A stretch of 64,000 bases of DNA from Bacteroidota bacterium (GCA_023151185.1 JAKLJL010000003.1:296930-360929), one strand, 5' to 3'; shown: positions 1-11,900, counted from the first letter of the stretch. Program-made: numbers and translations. Notes: generated by a model not told the origin, from the letters alone.

Positions 1-113
1 GGCTTCGGGTTACTTCCTTGAAAGCCTTTTTTTAAAATGGTATTTTTAAGTTTGGTTTTAAAAATATTATTACTGACATCCAGACTCATTTCATCCTCAA
101 AAAACAGGTAGAT

Positions 114-3100
114 ATGCCGTTTCGTTTCCTATGGGTCCTTGTCGTCCTTCTGTCCCCCCTGTTTGCCGCCGCCCAGTCTGATAACGGACAAAAGAATTTC
201 GACACGGGAAAAAAATACTATGAAGCCGGCCAATTCTCTCTGGCTATACAACAATTCAAGGAAGCATTAAGTGCCGGTCCGGCGGCAGATTTTGTGGCCG
301 ATGCCCGGTTTATGCTGGCTGATGCCTACCTGAAACAGAAACAGCCTGATCTTGCAAAGACAGAATTTGAACGGGTCATCCAGGAATTTCCGCAATATCC
401 GAAAGGAGACCTTGCCTGGGACTTTCTCGCCGAGGCGGTTCTGGCGCAGGGCCGGATCCAGAATGCCGCAGAAGTTCTGGTCCAGATTCAGGCAAAATAT
501 CCGCTTAGTCCACTGGCTCCGCCTTCACTTCTGAAATCAGCCGGTCTGTTCATCCGTGCCCGGAAGCCGGATGAAGCCCGGGTTCAACTGCTGAAACTGA
601 TCAATGAATATCCGAATGCCCCCGAAAATGTAACCGGACAATTGATTCTGGGGGATCTTTTGCTTGCTGCGGGACAGGAAGAAGCTGCCCGGCTCCGGTT
701 TGCCTCGGTTCTGGTTCATCCGGCCGGGACTGAAGATCAGAAAAACCAGGCTACCCTGCGCATTGCCGGGATTTTTCTTCTCCAGAAAGATCCGCAACGG
801 GCTGCCGATCTGATCAAACACCTGAAACTGTCTGCGGATAACCGGCTGCTTCCCCTGTTTGAAGTGATATCCGGGCAGATTCAGGTTCTGTCTTCAGAGT
901 GGGATAAGGGAATTCCGCTTCTGGAATCAGCCCTTTCGGGCGGGAAGCTGCAACCGGATGAATTCACCGAAGCGGCTGTTTTCCTTGCCAGAACCTACAC
1001 CCGGATCAATCTGTTCGACAAAAGCCGGAAATGGTATGAAGTACTGGCCACCCGTGATCTGCAGCCGGGATTCCGGGTCAGGGTACTGTCGGAAGGTGCC
1101 CGTGTTTTCAGTCTGATGGGAAATGACACCAAAGCCTGGGACTGGTGCCAGCTTCTGCTGAAAGAAAACCCCGGCAGTCTGACGCCGGGCGCACTGGTAA
1201 CCGCTGCCGGCATTGCCGTTCGGGGAAGCCGGTTTTCTGAGGCCTTCCGGATTTACGACGAGTTTATAAACCGGTTTCCTGACCATCCTGAAGCTGACCG
1301 GGTTCTTCTGGATGCTGCTGAAAATGCGTGGAAAAATCTGGGGTTGAAATCAACCGCAGCCGGGTATCTGAAAACAGTTACTGCCCGGCAGCCTGCCGGT
1401 TTCCTCTCGGATGATGCGGTCTACCAGCTTGGTCTTCTCGACCTGGAAATGGGATATACCGGAGATGTGAATCAACTCTGGGATCAGTTCGATTCGGTTT
1501 ATCCCGGGTCAGAGTACGGTCAGAAAATCCGCCAGGTTTTCGACACCCTGACGGTTTCACTGATGACCAGCACGGCCCTGGCGAATGAACTGGTGGCGAT
1601 GATCAGTGACGTCAACCTGACCCAGTCGCCGGGTCTTTTGGCTTATTCTCTGGGAAAACTGGTATATAAAACGGGAATACGCCGTGAAGTTGCCCTGATG
1701 CAGCTAAAAAATGCTGCCGTTTCGCAGGATCTCAGTCCTGAACAACGGGAAGAGTGTTATTACATGCTGGCGTCTCTGGCATTTCAGGTTCAGGATTTTG
1801 CAACGAGCATCCGGTATATTACTGCCAGTCAAAAGGAATTTCCTTCCGGTAAAAAGGCAGGAGAACTCACGGAACTGAATATCCGGTTTCTTCTGCTTCA
1901 GGCTAAACCCGCCGATTTTAAAACGGTTGAAAGCCTGGCAGAGTCACTGAAGGATCCGGCTGTTGCAGTGAAGCTGAAAACGGAACTGGAACTGAAACGG
2001 TACAGTTCGGGAGACCGGGAAACGGCCGTTGCCCATTTAAAATCACTCGATAAAACCACCGGGCAATCCGCTGCCGGACTTCCGGTGAAAATTGCCCTTG
2101 CCGATCTGTATTCCCGCCAGGGAGATACCCTGAATGCTGTACAGCTCTGGAAGGAACTTGCGGCCGGTACGAGCCGGAAAGAAGCCGAACTCGCCCTGCG
2201 GAATCTGATTTCCTGGTCATCCCGCCGTGGGAATCCGACCGAATGGTTTCAGTACCTGAATGACTACCTTTCCCGGTTTACCTATTCAGAATATGCGATG
2301 GAAGCCAGAAAAAGCTGGCTGAAGGTGGCGCTGGCCCTGGGGATGTCGACTCAGGCCGGTCAGTGGAGTTCGGCATTTACCCGTTACGACCGGTTATTTG
2401 ATGATGACAGTCAGTTATATGAACTGGCCTTTTACATCCGGGGGAAATCGATCCAGGTTACCGATCCGGCTTCTGCCATGCAGGCTTTCAGGGATTATAT
2501 CACCCGGTTTCCTGACGGCGACTATCTCGCCGAAGCCTACAGCAGTCTGGCCCTTCTGGCCAAGGATGCCGGTGATCTTGAAATGGCTGCTTCCTATTAC
2601 AAACAGGCCAATGTCTTTTCTTTCGGGGAAACCGGAAGTTCACTTGAAATTGCCAACCTGTATTTTTCGAACGGAGATTACAAAAAGGCAATCACGGAAT
2701 ACAGCACTCTGAAGGAAACTGCCGGAACCCGGGACATTCTTCAGATCGAATCCCGGATTATTGCCTGTTATTACCGGCTTGCCAACGGCGTTCTGGCCGA
2801 GAGAATGGTGAAGAATTTTGAGAAAAGGAATCCGCCGGTTGATCTGATGGCCGAAATTCTGGTTGAAAAGGCAGATTTTCTGATTGGGCAGGCCAGGTTT
2901 AAAGAGGCCATCGGCGGTCTGGATTTTCTTCTGGATGAGTATAAAGCTTCGGTCTGGGTCCCGAAGGCCCTGTTTAAAAAAGCAAAAGCCCTTGAACTTG
3001 ATTCCAAGTCGGAAGAAGCGGTCCCGATATACCAGTCGATCATGAAAAACTATCCGGGAACTGAAATTATTTCGGATATCTACCTGAGTCTGGGTAATTA

Positions 3101-3680
3101 TTATTTCCGGAAAGAAGCTTATGACCAGGCGATTACCAACTACAAGGTGATCTGCGAGCAGTATAAAACACCGGCTGACCGATACCAGTCTGCCTTGAAT
3201 AATCTGATCATTGCCTACGAAAAATATGGGTTTTACGACCGGGCACTTGAAGAGCTCAGGGTTTATATTGACCGGTTCCCCAACGATCCTGAAATCTTGG
3301 ATAAGAAAATAAAGGTTGGTATCTTGCTTCAGAAGACAAAAAACTTTCAGCAGTCGGTTACCTATCTTTCGCAGTTATTGCAGGGTACTTCGGGCGGACT
3401 TCAGGCCGAAATAACCTATAATCTGGGTGAAGCTTACTATGCAAAAGGCGATTTTCTGAAAGCAATTGACGTGTTTATGTCAGTCGAAACCATTAAAAAG
3501 GCCAATGAAAAACTGGACTGGATCACCTCGTCGCTGTATATGACCGGGCAAAGTTATGAAAAACTGGGCGATGTGAAATCCGCCATTGGCATCTATGAAA
3601 AAATCAGCACCCGTCCCGGGGTCGATCCGGTATTTAAACGGGCCGCACAGAAAGAAATCAACCGCTTAAAAGGCAGGTAA
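114..3680 (+). CDS. Large secreted/periplasmic TPR-repeat protein (outer-membrane assembly/tol-pal-like TPR architecture)
   Basis: 1188-aa ORF with signal peptide (MPFRFLWVLVVLLSPLFAAAQ) and many TPR-like helices (YYEAGQFSLAIQQFKEAL, AYLKQKQPDLAKTEFERVIQEFP, YYKQANVFSFGE...). Confidence 0.85.
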   Translation: MPFRFLWVLVVLLSPLFAAAQSDNGQKNFDTGKKYYEAGQFSLAIQQFKEALSAGPAADFVADARFMLADAYLKQKQPDLAKTEFERVIQEFPQYPKGDLAWDFLAEAVLAQGRIQNAAEVLVQIQAKYPLSPLAPPSLLKSAGLFIRARKPDEARVQLLKLINEYPNAPENVTGQLILGDLLLAAGQEEAARLRFASVLVHPAGTEDQKNQATLRIAGIFLLQKDPQRAADLIKHLKLSADNRLLPLFEVISGQIQVLSSEWDKGIPLLESALSGGKLQPDEFTEAAVFLARTYTRINLFDKSRKWYEVLATRDLQPGFRVRVLSEGARVFSLMGNDTKAWDWCQLLLKENPGSLTPGALVTAAGIAVRGSRFSEAFRIYDEFINRFPDHPEADRVLLDAAENAWKNLGLKSTAAGYLKTVTARQPAGFLSDDAVYQLGLLDLEMGYTGDVNQLWDQFDSVYPGSEYGQKIRQVFDTLTVSLMTSTALANELVAMISDVNLTQSPGLLAYSLGKLVYKTGIRREVALMQLKNAAVSQDLSPEQREECYYMLASLAFQVQDFATSIRYITASQKEFPSGKKAGELTELNIRFLLLQAKPADFKTVESLAESLKDPAVAVKLKTELELKRYSSGDRETAVAHLKSLDKTTGQSAAGLPVKIALADLYSRQGDTLNAVQLWKELAAGTSRKEAELALRNLISWSSRRGNPTEWFQYLNDYLSRFTYSEYAMEARKSWLKVALALGMSTQAGQWSSAFTRYDRLFDDDSQLYELAFYIRGKSIQVTDPASAMQAFRDYITRFPDGDYLAEAYSSLALLAKDAGDLEMAASYYKQANVFSFGETGSSLEIANLYFSNGDYKKAITEYSTLKETAGTRDILQIESRIIACYYRLANGVLAERMVKNFEKRNPPVDLMAEILVEKADFLIGQARFKEAIGGLDFLLDEYKASVWVPKALFKKAKALELDSKSEEAVPIYQSIMKNYPGTEIISDIYLSLGNYYFRKEAYDQAITNYKVICEQYKTPADRYQSALNNLIIAYEKYGFYDRALEELRVYIDRFPNDPEILDKKIKVGILLQKTKNFQQSVTYLSQLLQGTSGGLQAEITYNLGEAYYAKGDFLKAIDVFMSVETIKKANEKLDWITSSLYMTGQSYEKLGDVKSAIGIYEKISTRPGVDPVFKRAAQKEINRLKGR

Positions 3681-3686
3681 CGTCTC

Positions 3687-5228
3687 ATGAACCCCATTCG
3701 TCCCGATGATTTTCTCCCGGCCGGAATCCTGCATCCGGTCGTTTCCGCCATGTTTGGTGACCTGCTGTCATCCCGGGAATTCTGGGTCTGGGCAGATTTG
3801 AAGGAAACCGGTCTTTCGGATGAGTTCATCCGGCGGATGTCGCTTCAGGTTTCTGACCAGTTCCCCGAGAAAGAATTTGCAGGTCTGTTCCGGAAAGCCG
3901 GCGGGATCCGGCCCGAATCGGTCAGTGAACTCAACCGGGGACTCCGGGATCTTTACTTCAGGCATTTTACCCTGTCTCCTCAGCAGCTTTCCTCGCTGAT
4001 TACCCGTCAGGTTCAGATTGATCTCCTGTTCAAGCTGGTTCCTCACCTTGCCGCGGTGCACCTTATCTTTGGGGATGCCGAAGGGATCGACGCTTCGCGG
4101 TTTGGTGAACGTCTTTCCTTTTTACCGGAGGACTATCAGTTACGGGATATTCTGGTTTCCTATTCCGAAACCCGTCCGCAGACCGAGTATGACCGGGCCA
4201 AAATTGAAAAAAATTGCCGGATTATCCTCAGGAACCTCAGAAGTGAAGAACCGGCCGAGTATTTTGCTGATGAACTGAGGCGGATTGCCGATGAAATCGG
4301 GACCCGGACGTTGCGTGCCGAGGCAGTTTCAGCCTACAGCCAGATCATACCGGATCCGTTTGTTGAAAAGCGGATTGAAAAATATCTTGCCGTTACCGGA
4401 CTTGATGAACTGGATATTGACCAGGCTGCCAGCCTGCTGCTGGGTGAAATTGAAACGGCAGCGAAAACCACCACCCTGACCCTGGATTTTTCTGAACCGG
4501 AACCTGAACCGGAAACTGGGACTGACGACCCGTTCGGGGAACTGACTCCCCGGATACCGGTGGCCGAAACTCCTGGAAAACCTGAAACAACCCGCCCGGC
4601 CGGTTACCCGGAAACATTGCCGCTGTTTCCTGATCCGTCAGCCGAAACTGCCCAGCTTTCGGATGTAATCAGGGAACTTGAAAATACGCCGGATCCGGAA
4701 CCTGTCCCCGAACCGGAGCCAGAACCGGACGTACCGGAGTTTTCTATTTTTGACCGGATTATCCAGGAAACCAAAAATGAACTGGCCGAAACCTATCCCG
4801 ATCCGTTGCCTCAGCCGGTAGAAGTACCTCAGGAACCGGTTTCCCTGTTTGACCGGATCATGCCACAGGACCCTCCTTTGCCAGAACCGGTTCAGGTGTC
4901 TGAATTTACAGGGCAGGACCGGATTAATCTGGATGACATTCCTGATCCGCCCGAAACCGATCCGTTCGGGTTACCGGACACTGCACCGGGTAAATCGTTC
5001 CCACGGCTGGAGCAGATGATGAGTGAAGGGCAGGCCCGCAGTTTTATCCGGCATATTTTCCGGAAAAATGAAGACCGGTTTTATGCAGCACTGGCTGACC
5101 TGAATAACCTGCCTTCCTGGGACGAGTCCAAACTGTACATTGAGCAGATTTACAGGGAATATAAAACCGACCTGTACAGCAATGAAGCCATTGAATTTAC
5201 TGACCTGGTTTACAGCCGGTTTCACTGA
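3687..5228 (+). CDS. Hypothetical acidic protein with Pro/Glu-rich low-complexity central region
   Basis: 513-aa ORF 6 bp after the TPR gene; folded N-terminus, P/E repeats ([25 protein letters not shown]), conserved-looking C-terminal segment. Confidence 0.7.
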   Translation: MNPIRPDDFLPAGILHPVVSAMFGDLLSSREFWVWADLKETGLSDEFIRRMSLQVSDQFPEKEFAGLFRKAGGIRPESVSELNRGLRDLYFRHFTLSPQQLSSLITRQVQIDLLFKLVPHLAAVHLIFGDAEGIDASRFGERLSFLPEDYQLRDILVSYSETRPQTEYDRAKIEKNCRIILRNLRSEEPAEYFADELRRIADEIGTRTLRAEAVSAYSQIIPDPFVEKRIEKYLAVTGLDELDIDQAASLLLGEIETAAKTTTLTLDFSEPEPEPETGTDDPFGELTPRIPVAETPGKPETTRPAGYPETLPLFPDPSAETAQLSDVIRELENTPDPEPVPEPEPEPDVPEFSIFDRIIQETKNELAETYPDPLPQPVEVPQEPVSLFDRIMPQDPPLPEPVQVSEFTGQDRINLDDIPDPPETDPFGLPDTAPGKSFPRLEQMMSEGQARSFIRHIFRKNEDRFYAALADLNNLPSWDESKLYIEQIYREYKTDLYSNEAIEFTDLVYSRFH

Positions 5229-5230
5229 CC

Positions 5231-6775
5231 ATGAATCAACATCTTAAAAAACTATTGGATCTCAGGCTTAAAGCCAGAGAAGGCGGCGGTGAAGCCCGGA
5301 TTGATGATCAGCATAAAAAGGGCAAACTGACCGCACGGGAACGGATCGATCAGTTGCTGGATGAGGGCTCTTTCCGGGAAACCGGGATGTTTGTCACCCA
5401 CCAGTCGTCCAATTTCGGGCTGGACAGGCAAAAAATTCCCGGTGACGGTGTGGTTACCGGTTACGGAACCATCAACGGCCGGCCGGTCGCCGTTTTCAGT
5501 CAGGATTTTACGGTATTCGGCGGATCTCTCTCTGAAGCCCATGCCGGGAAAATCTGCCGGATTATGGATTTTGCCCTGAAAAATGGGTTGCCGGTCATCG
5601 GACTCAATGATTCGGGCGGTGCCCGGATTCAGGAGGGCGTTGCCTCGCTTGGCGGTTATGCGGATATTTTTCTGAGAAACACCCAGGCCTCGGGGGTAAT
5701 CCCCCAGATTTCGGCCATAATGGGACCCTGTGCAGGCGGTGCTGTTTACTCGCCGGCGATCACCGATTTTATTTTTATGGTTGAGCACACGAGTTTCATG
5801 TTCGTGACCGGGCCGAATGTGGTGAAAACAGTAACTCATGAAACCGTTTCTGCTGAAGAACTGGGCGGGGCCGAGGCACATGCCGTCAAATCGGGTGTTG
5901 CTCATTTCACAGCCGCCAATGAACTGGACTGCCTGACCAGAGTCAAGAAACTGCTGGGCTATCTGCCATCCAACTGCGAAGAAGATCCCCCTTTTCTGCC
6001 CACCGAAGACCCGTCTGACCGGGAAGACCGGTGGCTGAATGACTTCATCCCCGACAACCCGAATAAGCCCTACGATATGCATGAAGTCATCCGGTGTCTG
6101 GCAGATGAAGGTGATTTTTTTGAAGTTCAGGAGAAGTTTGCTCAAAATATCATCTGTGGTTTTACCCGGCTCGGCGGGCAGAGTATCGGGGTGGTAGCCA
6201 ATCAGCCCCAGTCTCAGGCCGGGGTTCTGGATATTGATGCCTCGACCAAGGCCGCCCGGTTTGTGCGGTTCTGCGACTGTTTCAATATTTCAATTCTGGT
6301 TCTTGAAGATGTTCCGGGTTTTCTGCCGGGAACCGAGCAGGAATGGCGGGGAATCATCCGCCACGGTGCCAAACTGCTGTATGCCTTCTGCGAAGCTACA
6401 GTCCCCAAGATTACCGTTATAACCCGGAAGGCTTATGGCGGCGCCTATGATGTGATGAATTCAAAACACATCCGGGGGGATATGAACATTGCCTGGCCTT
6501 CGGCTGAGATTGCGGTCATGGGTCCGAAAGGAGCTGTTGAAATCATTTTCAGGAAAGAAATTGAGGCTTCCTCTGACCCGGAAGAAGCTGTAAAAATGAA
6601 AACTGACGAATACCGTGAGAAATTCGCAAATCCGTTTGCTGCGGCAGAACGCGGATTTATTGATGACGTTATTGAACCGTCCCAAACCCGCCGGATTCTG
6701 ATCCAGGCTTTCGGTCTGCTGAAGAATAAAGTGGATACCAACCCCAGAAAAAAACACGGCAATATTCCCTTATAA
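5231..6775 (+). CDS. Acyl-CoA (propionyl/methylmalonyl-CoA) carboxylase beta subunit, carboxyltransferase
   Basis: 514 aa; classic motifs [70 protein letters not shown]. Confidence 0.95.
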   Translation: MNQHLKKLLDLRLKAREGGGEARIDDQHKKGKLTARERIDQLLDEGSFRETGMFVTHQSSNFGLDRQKIPGDGVVTGYGTINGRPVAVFSQDFTVFGGSLSEAHAGKICRIMDFALKNGLPVIGLNDSGGARIQEGVASLGGYADIFLRNTQASGVIPQISAIMGPCAGGAVYSPAITDFIFMVEHTSFMFVTGPNVVKTVTHETVSAEELGGAEAHAVKSGVAHFTAANELDCLTRVKKLLGYLPSNCEEDPPFLPTEDPSDREDRWLNDFIPDNPNKPYDMHEVIRCLADEGDFFEVQEKFAQNIICGFTRLGGQSIGVVANQPQSQAGVLDIDASTKAARFVRFCDCFNISILVLEDVPGFLPGTEQEWRGIIRHGAKLLYAFCEATVPKITVITRKAYGGAYDVMNSKHIRGDMNIAWPSAEIAVMGPKGAVEIIFRKEIEASSDPEEAVKMKTDEYREKFANPFAAAERGFIDDVIEPSQTRRILIQAFGLLKNKVDTNPRKKHGNIPL

Positions 6776-6786
6776 CTGGAAACTGA

Positions 6787-8445
6787 ATGAGATTTTTTTA
6801 CCTGTCCCTGACTGTACCGGCATTTTTTATCCTGTCCTGCCAAACCCTTTCCCCCGAACCGGCCCCCTCCGGTCAGGTAACGGTGACTGGCACTCCAGAC
6901 CTCCTTCCCGACTCTGCCTCCGTTTTTACTGAAACCGGTCCGTCCGGTAAGGCTCTGTTCAGGGCTGATTCGCTTGAAGCCCGGCTTAGCTTTTATCTGG
7001 AGTCTCAGGATACACTTTCAGCGGTTCAGACCCTGACGTCTGCTCTGGATATTCTTTCTGCGGAACTGGATTCCGGAACGGTGGATTATTCCCTGATCAA
7101 ATCCCGGATTTCCCGTTATGACAGTCTGCTGGTCTCACTGGATCCGTCATTTTCTGCTGCTCCTGATACACTGGCACTTCCTGATGATTCCGATATTGAA
7201 AACCTGACGGTCAACCGTGCTGAACTTGAACGGATGCTGACCGGGCTTGATACAACGGGCACCACCATCCGGCTGGACATTAACCCGATTGTGGAAAAAC
7301 ATATTGCCTACTTCCAGACCAGAGGACGGGACCGGTTTTTAACTTACCTGGAGCGGGCCGGGACTTACTTCCCGGTCATGCTGCCCATTCTGCAGGAAGA
7401 AGGGGCCCCGCCTGAGCTGATTTATCTGACCATGGTTGAGTCGGGCGTTAACCCGCTTGCCAAAAGCCGGGCCAAAGCGGTGGGTATCTGGCAGTTCATC
7501 CGGGGAACCGGGAAACTGTATGACCTCCGGGGAAATTTCTGGTACGATGAACGGCGGAATATCGAAAAATCAACCCGGGCATCTGCCCGTCATTTCAGGG
7601 ATCTGATGGACATGTTTGATGACTGGCATCTTGCACTTGCCTCGTACAATTCCGGTGCCGGGCGGGTGAAAAAGGCAATCCGGCGGGCTAAGGGGAAACG
7701 GGATTTCTGGGAGATCAGACGGTTTCTTCCGAAAGAAACCCGGAATTATGTTCCTGCCTACATCGCCGCAACCTTAATCGCAACCAATCCGGCCAAGTTC
7801 GGATTTCCCCCGATGAAATTTAATCCGGACTATCAGTTTGATGAAGCTGAGGTGAAAGGGAACGTCCCGCTTGATATGCTGGCTGTCCTGGCGGATACCA
7901 GTACCGGGTTTCTGCAGTTTTTAAATCCGGAACTGACCCGGCTCAGAACGCCTCCGGGTAAATCCAGCTACACACTCCGGATTCCCAAAGGAATGAAAGC
8001 CTCCTTTACAGAGGCGTATGCCGCAGTACCCGATTCTGTTTTTCAATCTGTTCTGACCCATACTACCCAGCCGGGAGAAACCATTCAGGGTATCTGCAAG
8101 GAATATGGCGTCACGCCCGCCATGCTTTCTGCAGAAAATCCAAAATTGGGGAAGGGAAAGGTTTTACCTGCTGGTCTTACCCTGACCATCCCTGTGGCCG
8201 AACCGGAGGGTGGTCATATGCTGTACAGCGATGTGGCCCATTACGGTCAGAAAGCTGCCGGCCGGGGCCGCGGCGTTGAAATTCCCGGCAAGGGAACACC
8301 TGTCATCTACAAAGTCAGGAAGGGGGATACTCTGGGCGCAATTGCCCAGCGGTACGGTGTAAAAACCAGCTCACTGAAAACCTGGAACGGAATATCCGGA
8401 TCCACCATCCGTGCCGGGCAGAAACTGAAAATCTACAAAAAGTAA
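6787..8445 (+). CDS. mltD: Membrane-bound lytic murein transglycosylase D-like lipoprotein with two C-terminal LysM domains
   Basis: Lipobox (FFILSC), SLT motif (ELIYLTMVESGVNPLAKSRAKAVGIWQFI, LALASYNSGAGRV), LysM repeats (HTTQPGETIQGICKEYGV; YKVRKGDTLGAIAQRYGV). Confidence 0.9.
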   Translation: MRFFYLSLTVPAFFILSCQTLSPEPAPSGQVTVTGTPDLLPDSASVFTETGPSGKALFRADSLEARLSFYLESQDTLSAVQTLTSALDILSAELDSGTVDYSLIKSRISRYDSLLVSLDPSFSAAPDTLALPDDSDIENLTVNRAELERMLTGLDTTGTTIRLDINPIVEKHIAYFQTRGRDRFLTYLERAGTYFPVMLPILQEEGAPPELIYLTMVESGVNPLAKSRAKAVGIWQFIRGTGKLYDLRGNFWYDERRNIEKSTRASARHFRDLMDMFDDWHLALASYNSGAGRVKKAIRRAKGKRDFWEIRRFLPKETRNYVPAYIAATLIATNPAKFGFPPMKFNPDYQFDEAEVKGNVPLDMLAVLADTSTGFLQFLNPELTRLRTPPGKSSYTLRIPKGMKASFTEAYAAVPDSVFQSVLTHTTQPGETIQGICKEYGVTPAMLSAENPKLGKGKVLPAGLTLTIPVAEPEGGHMLYSDVAHYGQKAAGRGRGVEIPGKGTPVIYKVRKGDTLGAIAQRYGVKTSSLKTWNGISGSTIRAGQKLKIYKK

Positions 8446-8456
8446 ACTGACTCACC

Positions 8457-8480
8457 AAGCCGGGATCCGGTTCCCGGCTT
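8457..8480 (+). terminator. Probable intrinsic terminator after mltD-like gene
   Basis: Hairpin aagccggga-tccgg-ttcccggctt followed by pyrimidine-rich cttcttcc. Confidence 0.5.
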
Positions 8481-8564
8481 CTTCTTCCATTCTGATCATC
8501 TTTTCCTCATTCTGCTTCCAAACCTCTGTTTAAACTCTGATTTGAATTCTTTTGTCCCACCTGC

Positions 8565-8582
8565 AAATGGAAGCGCTTTATG
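8565..8582. promoter_or_regulatory. LacI-family-like palindromic operator, copy 1 (aaATGGAAGCGCTTTat)
   Basis: TGGAAGCGCTT core with AAGCGCTT palindrome upstream of the amylase; repeated at 8796-8810. Confidence 0.5.
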
Positions 8583-8795
8583 GAATTCTGACGGTCCTCA
8601 GGGAGTTCAAATTTGTAATCCAGATCACATATTTTCGTTTCAATTATCACGGAATATAAATTAAGTAATATTAAATAAAATCATAAAATATTGAATAATA
8701 AGGAGTTCCGAATAAAATATTATACCGCTTTATATGGCAAAACTTGACAACTCTTGACAATATCATCCTCCCTTCCTACCTTTTTCTCAAGACAT

Positions 8796-8810
8796 AATGG
8801 AAGCGCTTCT
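8796..8810. promoter_or_regulatory. LacI-family-like palindromic operator, copy 2 (AATGGAAGCGCTTCT)
   Basis: Contains perfect 10-bp palindrome GAAGCGCTTC; shares ATGGAAGCGCTT with copy 1. Confidence 0.5.
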
Positions 8811-8913
8811 GCTTTCCTGGCTTCCGGTTCCAGCCGGAGGCACTGACTGACATCGCAATCAACCTGACATCGTTTGACCTCTTTTTTATGCCGGGTAAGA
8901 TCAGTCAGAAAAA

Positions 8914-8929
8914 GTGGAACCGCTTTTCT
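8914..8929. promoter_or_regulatory. Degenerate third copy of the operator-like motif (GTGGAACCGCTTTTCT)
   Basis: TGGAA[G/C]CGCTT match about 30 bp upstream of the likely true amylase start at 8960. Confidence 0.35.
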
Positions 8930-8959
8930 TTTGAATTTCAGAAAAACACGGAGGATAGA

Positions 8960-11900
8960 ATGAAATCGTTGAAACTGTTCATGACCCTGATCCTGGTTTC
9001 GGTCTCACTGTCTGCATCGGCACAGGACAAAACCATGCTTCAGGGATTTTACTGGGATGTGACTCCCGGTGGTGTCTGGTGGGATCAGTTGGGTGCAAAG
9101 GCTCCCGAACTTGGAACTGCCGGATTTGATGTGATCTGGATCCCGCCATTTTACAAAGGTGCAAGCGGAACCAGCGATGTAGGGTATACGCCTTACGACT
9201 ATTATGATCTGGGTAATTTCAACAGCAAGGGCGGGGATAATTACAACGACGGGAATACAACTGAAACCCGTTACGGATCCAAAACAGAACTGAAAAACAT
9301 GATCACCGCTTTCCATTCTGCGAGTGTGCAGGTTTGGGGTGATATGGTTCTGAATCACCGGTCAGGCGGAAATCTGGAATCCAACCCGTACACCGGCGGA
9401 AGCACCTGGACCCTTTTCCCGATTACAAAAGGTTCCAAACGGATTGCCTGGTCGGCAAACGGCTATAACTTCTTCTATCCGAATGCAACGGTAAATCCGA
9501 CTAACACCGGCGATTTTTACTCTGAAGATCAACTGGGTGCACGGATGAAAATGTACACCAACTGGTTCGCCTATGACAATGCGTTGCATAACGGTGCCGG
9601 TGCAAATCTTCCTTACGGTGACTCCCTGATGGTTTGGGGTGACTGGGTAACCCGTGAACTGGGCCTGGATGGCTACCGGTTCGATTTTGTGAAGGGAATC
9701 CACCCTGAATATATGAAACGGTGGCTGAACTATGGTGCCATGAGAGGCAAGCCGTCAGTAGGTGAACACTGGGATTCTGCCCCGGCAGCCAAGGAATGGC
9801 TCCGTCAGACATCAAGCGGCGTTTCTTTCTATGGAACGGGGGGTCCTGTTGATGCAGCACCCGGCGCCTTTGACTTTGAACTCAGATACCGGTATCAGGA
9901 TCTCTCAAACGGCGGTGATGCCTATGACGGCCGTAACGCCTTCCAGAATGCCGGACTCCACCGCACCTTTGGCGTTCCCTACGAAAAAATCTGGTCCTTT
10001 ATCGAAAACCATGACTTCGACCGCAAAAACTATCAGGGACTGGTCACTATTGACGGGCACAACCCGATCGTCAACAAGAAAAACCTGCTGTACGCCCACA
10101 TGCTGACCCTGCCGACCAATTCCCAGATCTGGTATCATGATGTGTATACCTACGGGATGAAGGATGAAATTTTTAAACTGGTTACCATCAAGCGGAAATT
10201 TGCAAAAGGATCTTACTCCATCCTGACCCTCGACGGAAGTCCGGTCTGGACTGATTCAAATGATGATCCGAAACAACTGTATGTTGCCCAGCGGGGCGGG
10301 ACCGGCGGACAAACCGGCCTGATCGTTGCGGTTAACAAGCACTCCAGCCGCAATATCACCGTCTGGGTAACCACCCAATGGGGCGGGAAACAACTGAAAG
10401 ATATCACCGGACGGCATTCGAATATTATCTCCGTTCAGCCAGACGGCCGGGCCCCGATCAACTCAAATGCCAACAGTTACGCCATCTGGGTTCCGACAGA
10501 TTACTCCCTCGGGCCATCTGCACCGGCTGTCGTGATTTCACCGGTTGGCGGTTCAATTTCTGGTTCCACTTCCATTACTCTGAGTGTCACCGGCGGTGTT
10601 GCTCCGGTAACAACCTATTACACACTCGACGGATCTGATCCGAAAACTTCGGCCACCCGCCTGACCTATTCTGCCCCGTTCACGATCAGTTCCTCAGTTA
10701 CAGTTAAAGCGGCATCGGTTGGTTCTGATGGACAATGGTCTGCTGTTGACAGTCAAACCTACACACTGGTGACGACCTCGTTCACCGTCCGGTTCAAGAA
10801 ACCATCGGGCTGGGGTACCGGAGTGAATGTTCACTACTGGAACAAGCTGCCGGGCGGAACTGCCTCGACCTGGCCCGGAGTAGCCATGACTGCTGAAGCC
10901 AACAGTTGGTATGCCTACACGTTCAGCGCCACCACCTCGACGAGTCTTCTGTTTGTGGATGCGGCCAACCAGACCAATAAAACGGCCGACCTGACCCGGT
11001 CAGCCAACGGCTGGTATAAAGACGGCGTGTGGTACACCTCAAATCCGGATAACAACGTACCTGTTCTGACCGTTAATCCGGCCAGCCAGACCAGTGCAAC
11101 AGCCCTGACGGTAACCATGTCTGCCACCGATGCAGACGGTGATGCGGTCTCGATTTATTACACCCAGGACGGGTCGACCCCGACGGCAGCCAGCACGAAG
11201 TATACCGCCTCTTTCAGTGTAAGTACTACGAAAACCATCAAGGCTATTGCCATTGATGCCCGTGGCGGAGCTTCTGCCGTCACCCAGCGGGATTACACCA
11301 TCGGAACTGTAACCGGCCTGACGGTTCACTTCTGGAAACCGGCCAACTGGTCAGCAACGGTTAAAGTTCACTACTGGAATACGGTTCCAACCTCAGCCGG
11401 CAGTACCACCTGGCCGGGAGTTACGGCAACAGCCGAAGGAGACGGCTGGTACAAGACCACCATTTCCGGAGCCACTTCTTCCTCCGTTATTTTCTCGGAT
11501 AACGGATCCACCACCCTGAAAACGGCAGATCTGAGCCGGACGGGTGAAGGCTGGTACATCAACGGTACCTGGTATTCTGCCAAACCGTCGGTCCTGAAGA
11601 TCCACTACCGGAATCTGTCGAACTGGGCATCGCCGACCATTTATTTCTGGAACACCGGTTCCGGTCAAACCAGCACCTGGCCGGGCAAAGCCATGGAACT
11701 GGAAAGCACCGGCTGGTATGTCTATCCGATCGTGGGGACTGCCTCGGCCTCGATCATCTTCAGCAATAACGGAGCCAGCCAGACTGCCAATCTGAGCCGG
11801 ACGGGTGAAGGCTGGTATATGAACGGAACCTGGTATTCATCCAAACCGGCAGGGAAGGAAGAAGCTGAAACCGGTGGACTTATTGCCGATCAGTTCATGC

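Noticed and set aside
5252-6145. 297-aa minus-strand ORF opposite the acyl-CoA carboxylase gene
   Set aside because: Fully antisense to a clear carboxyltransferase; composition is a shadow of the sense codons and no motif is recognisable.
8888-8959. Upstream start of the amylase ORF
   Set aside because: Internal ATG at 8960 has a strong Shine-Dalgarno and a signal peptide; the upstream segment contains an operator-like motif.
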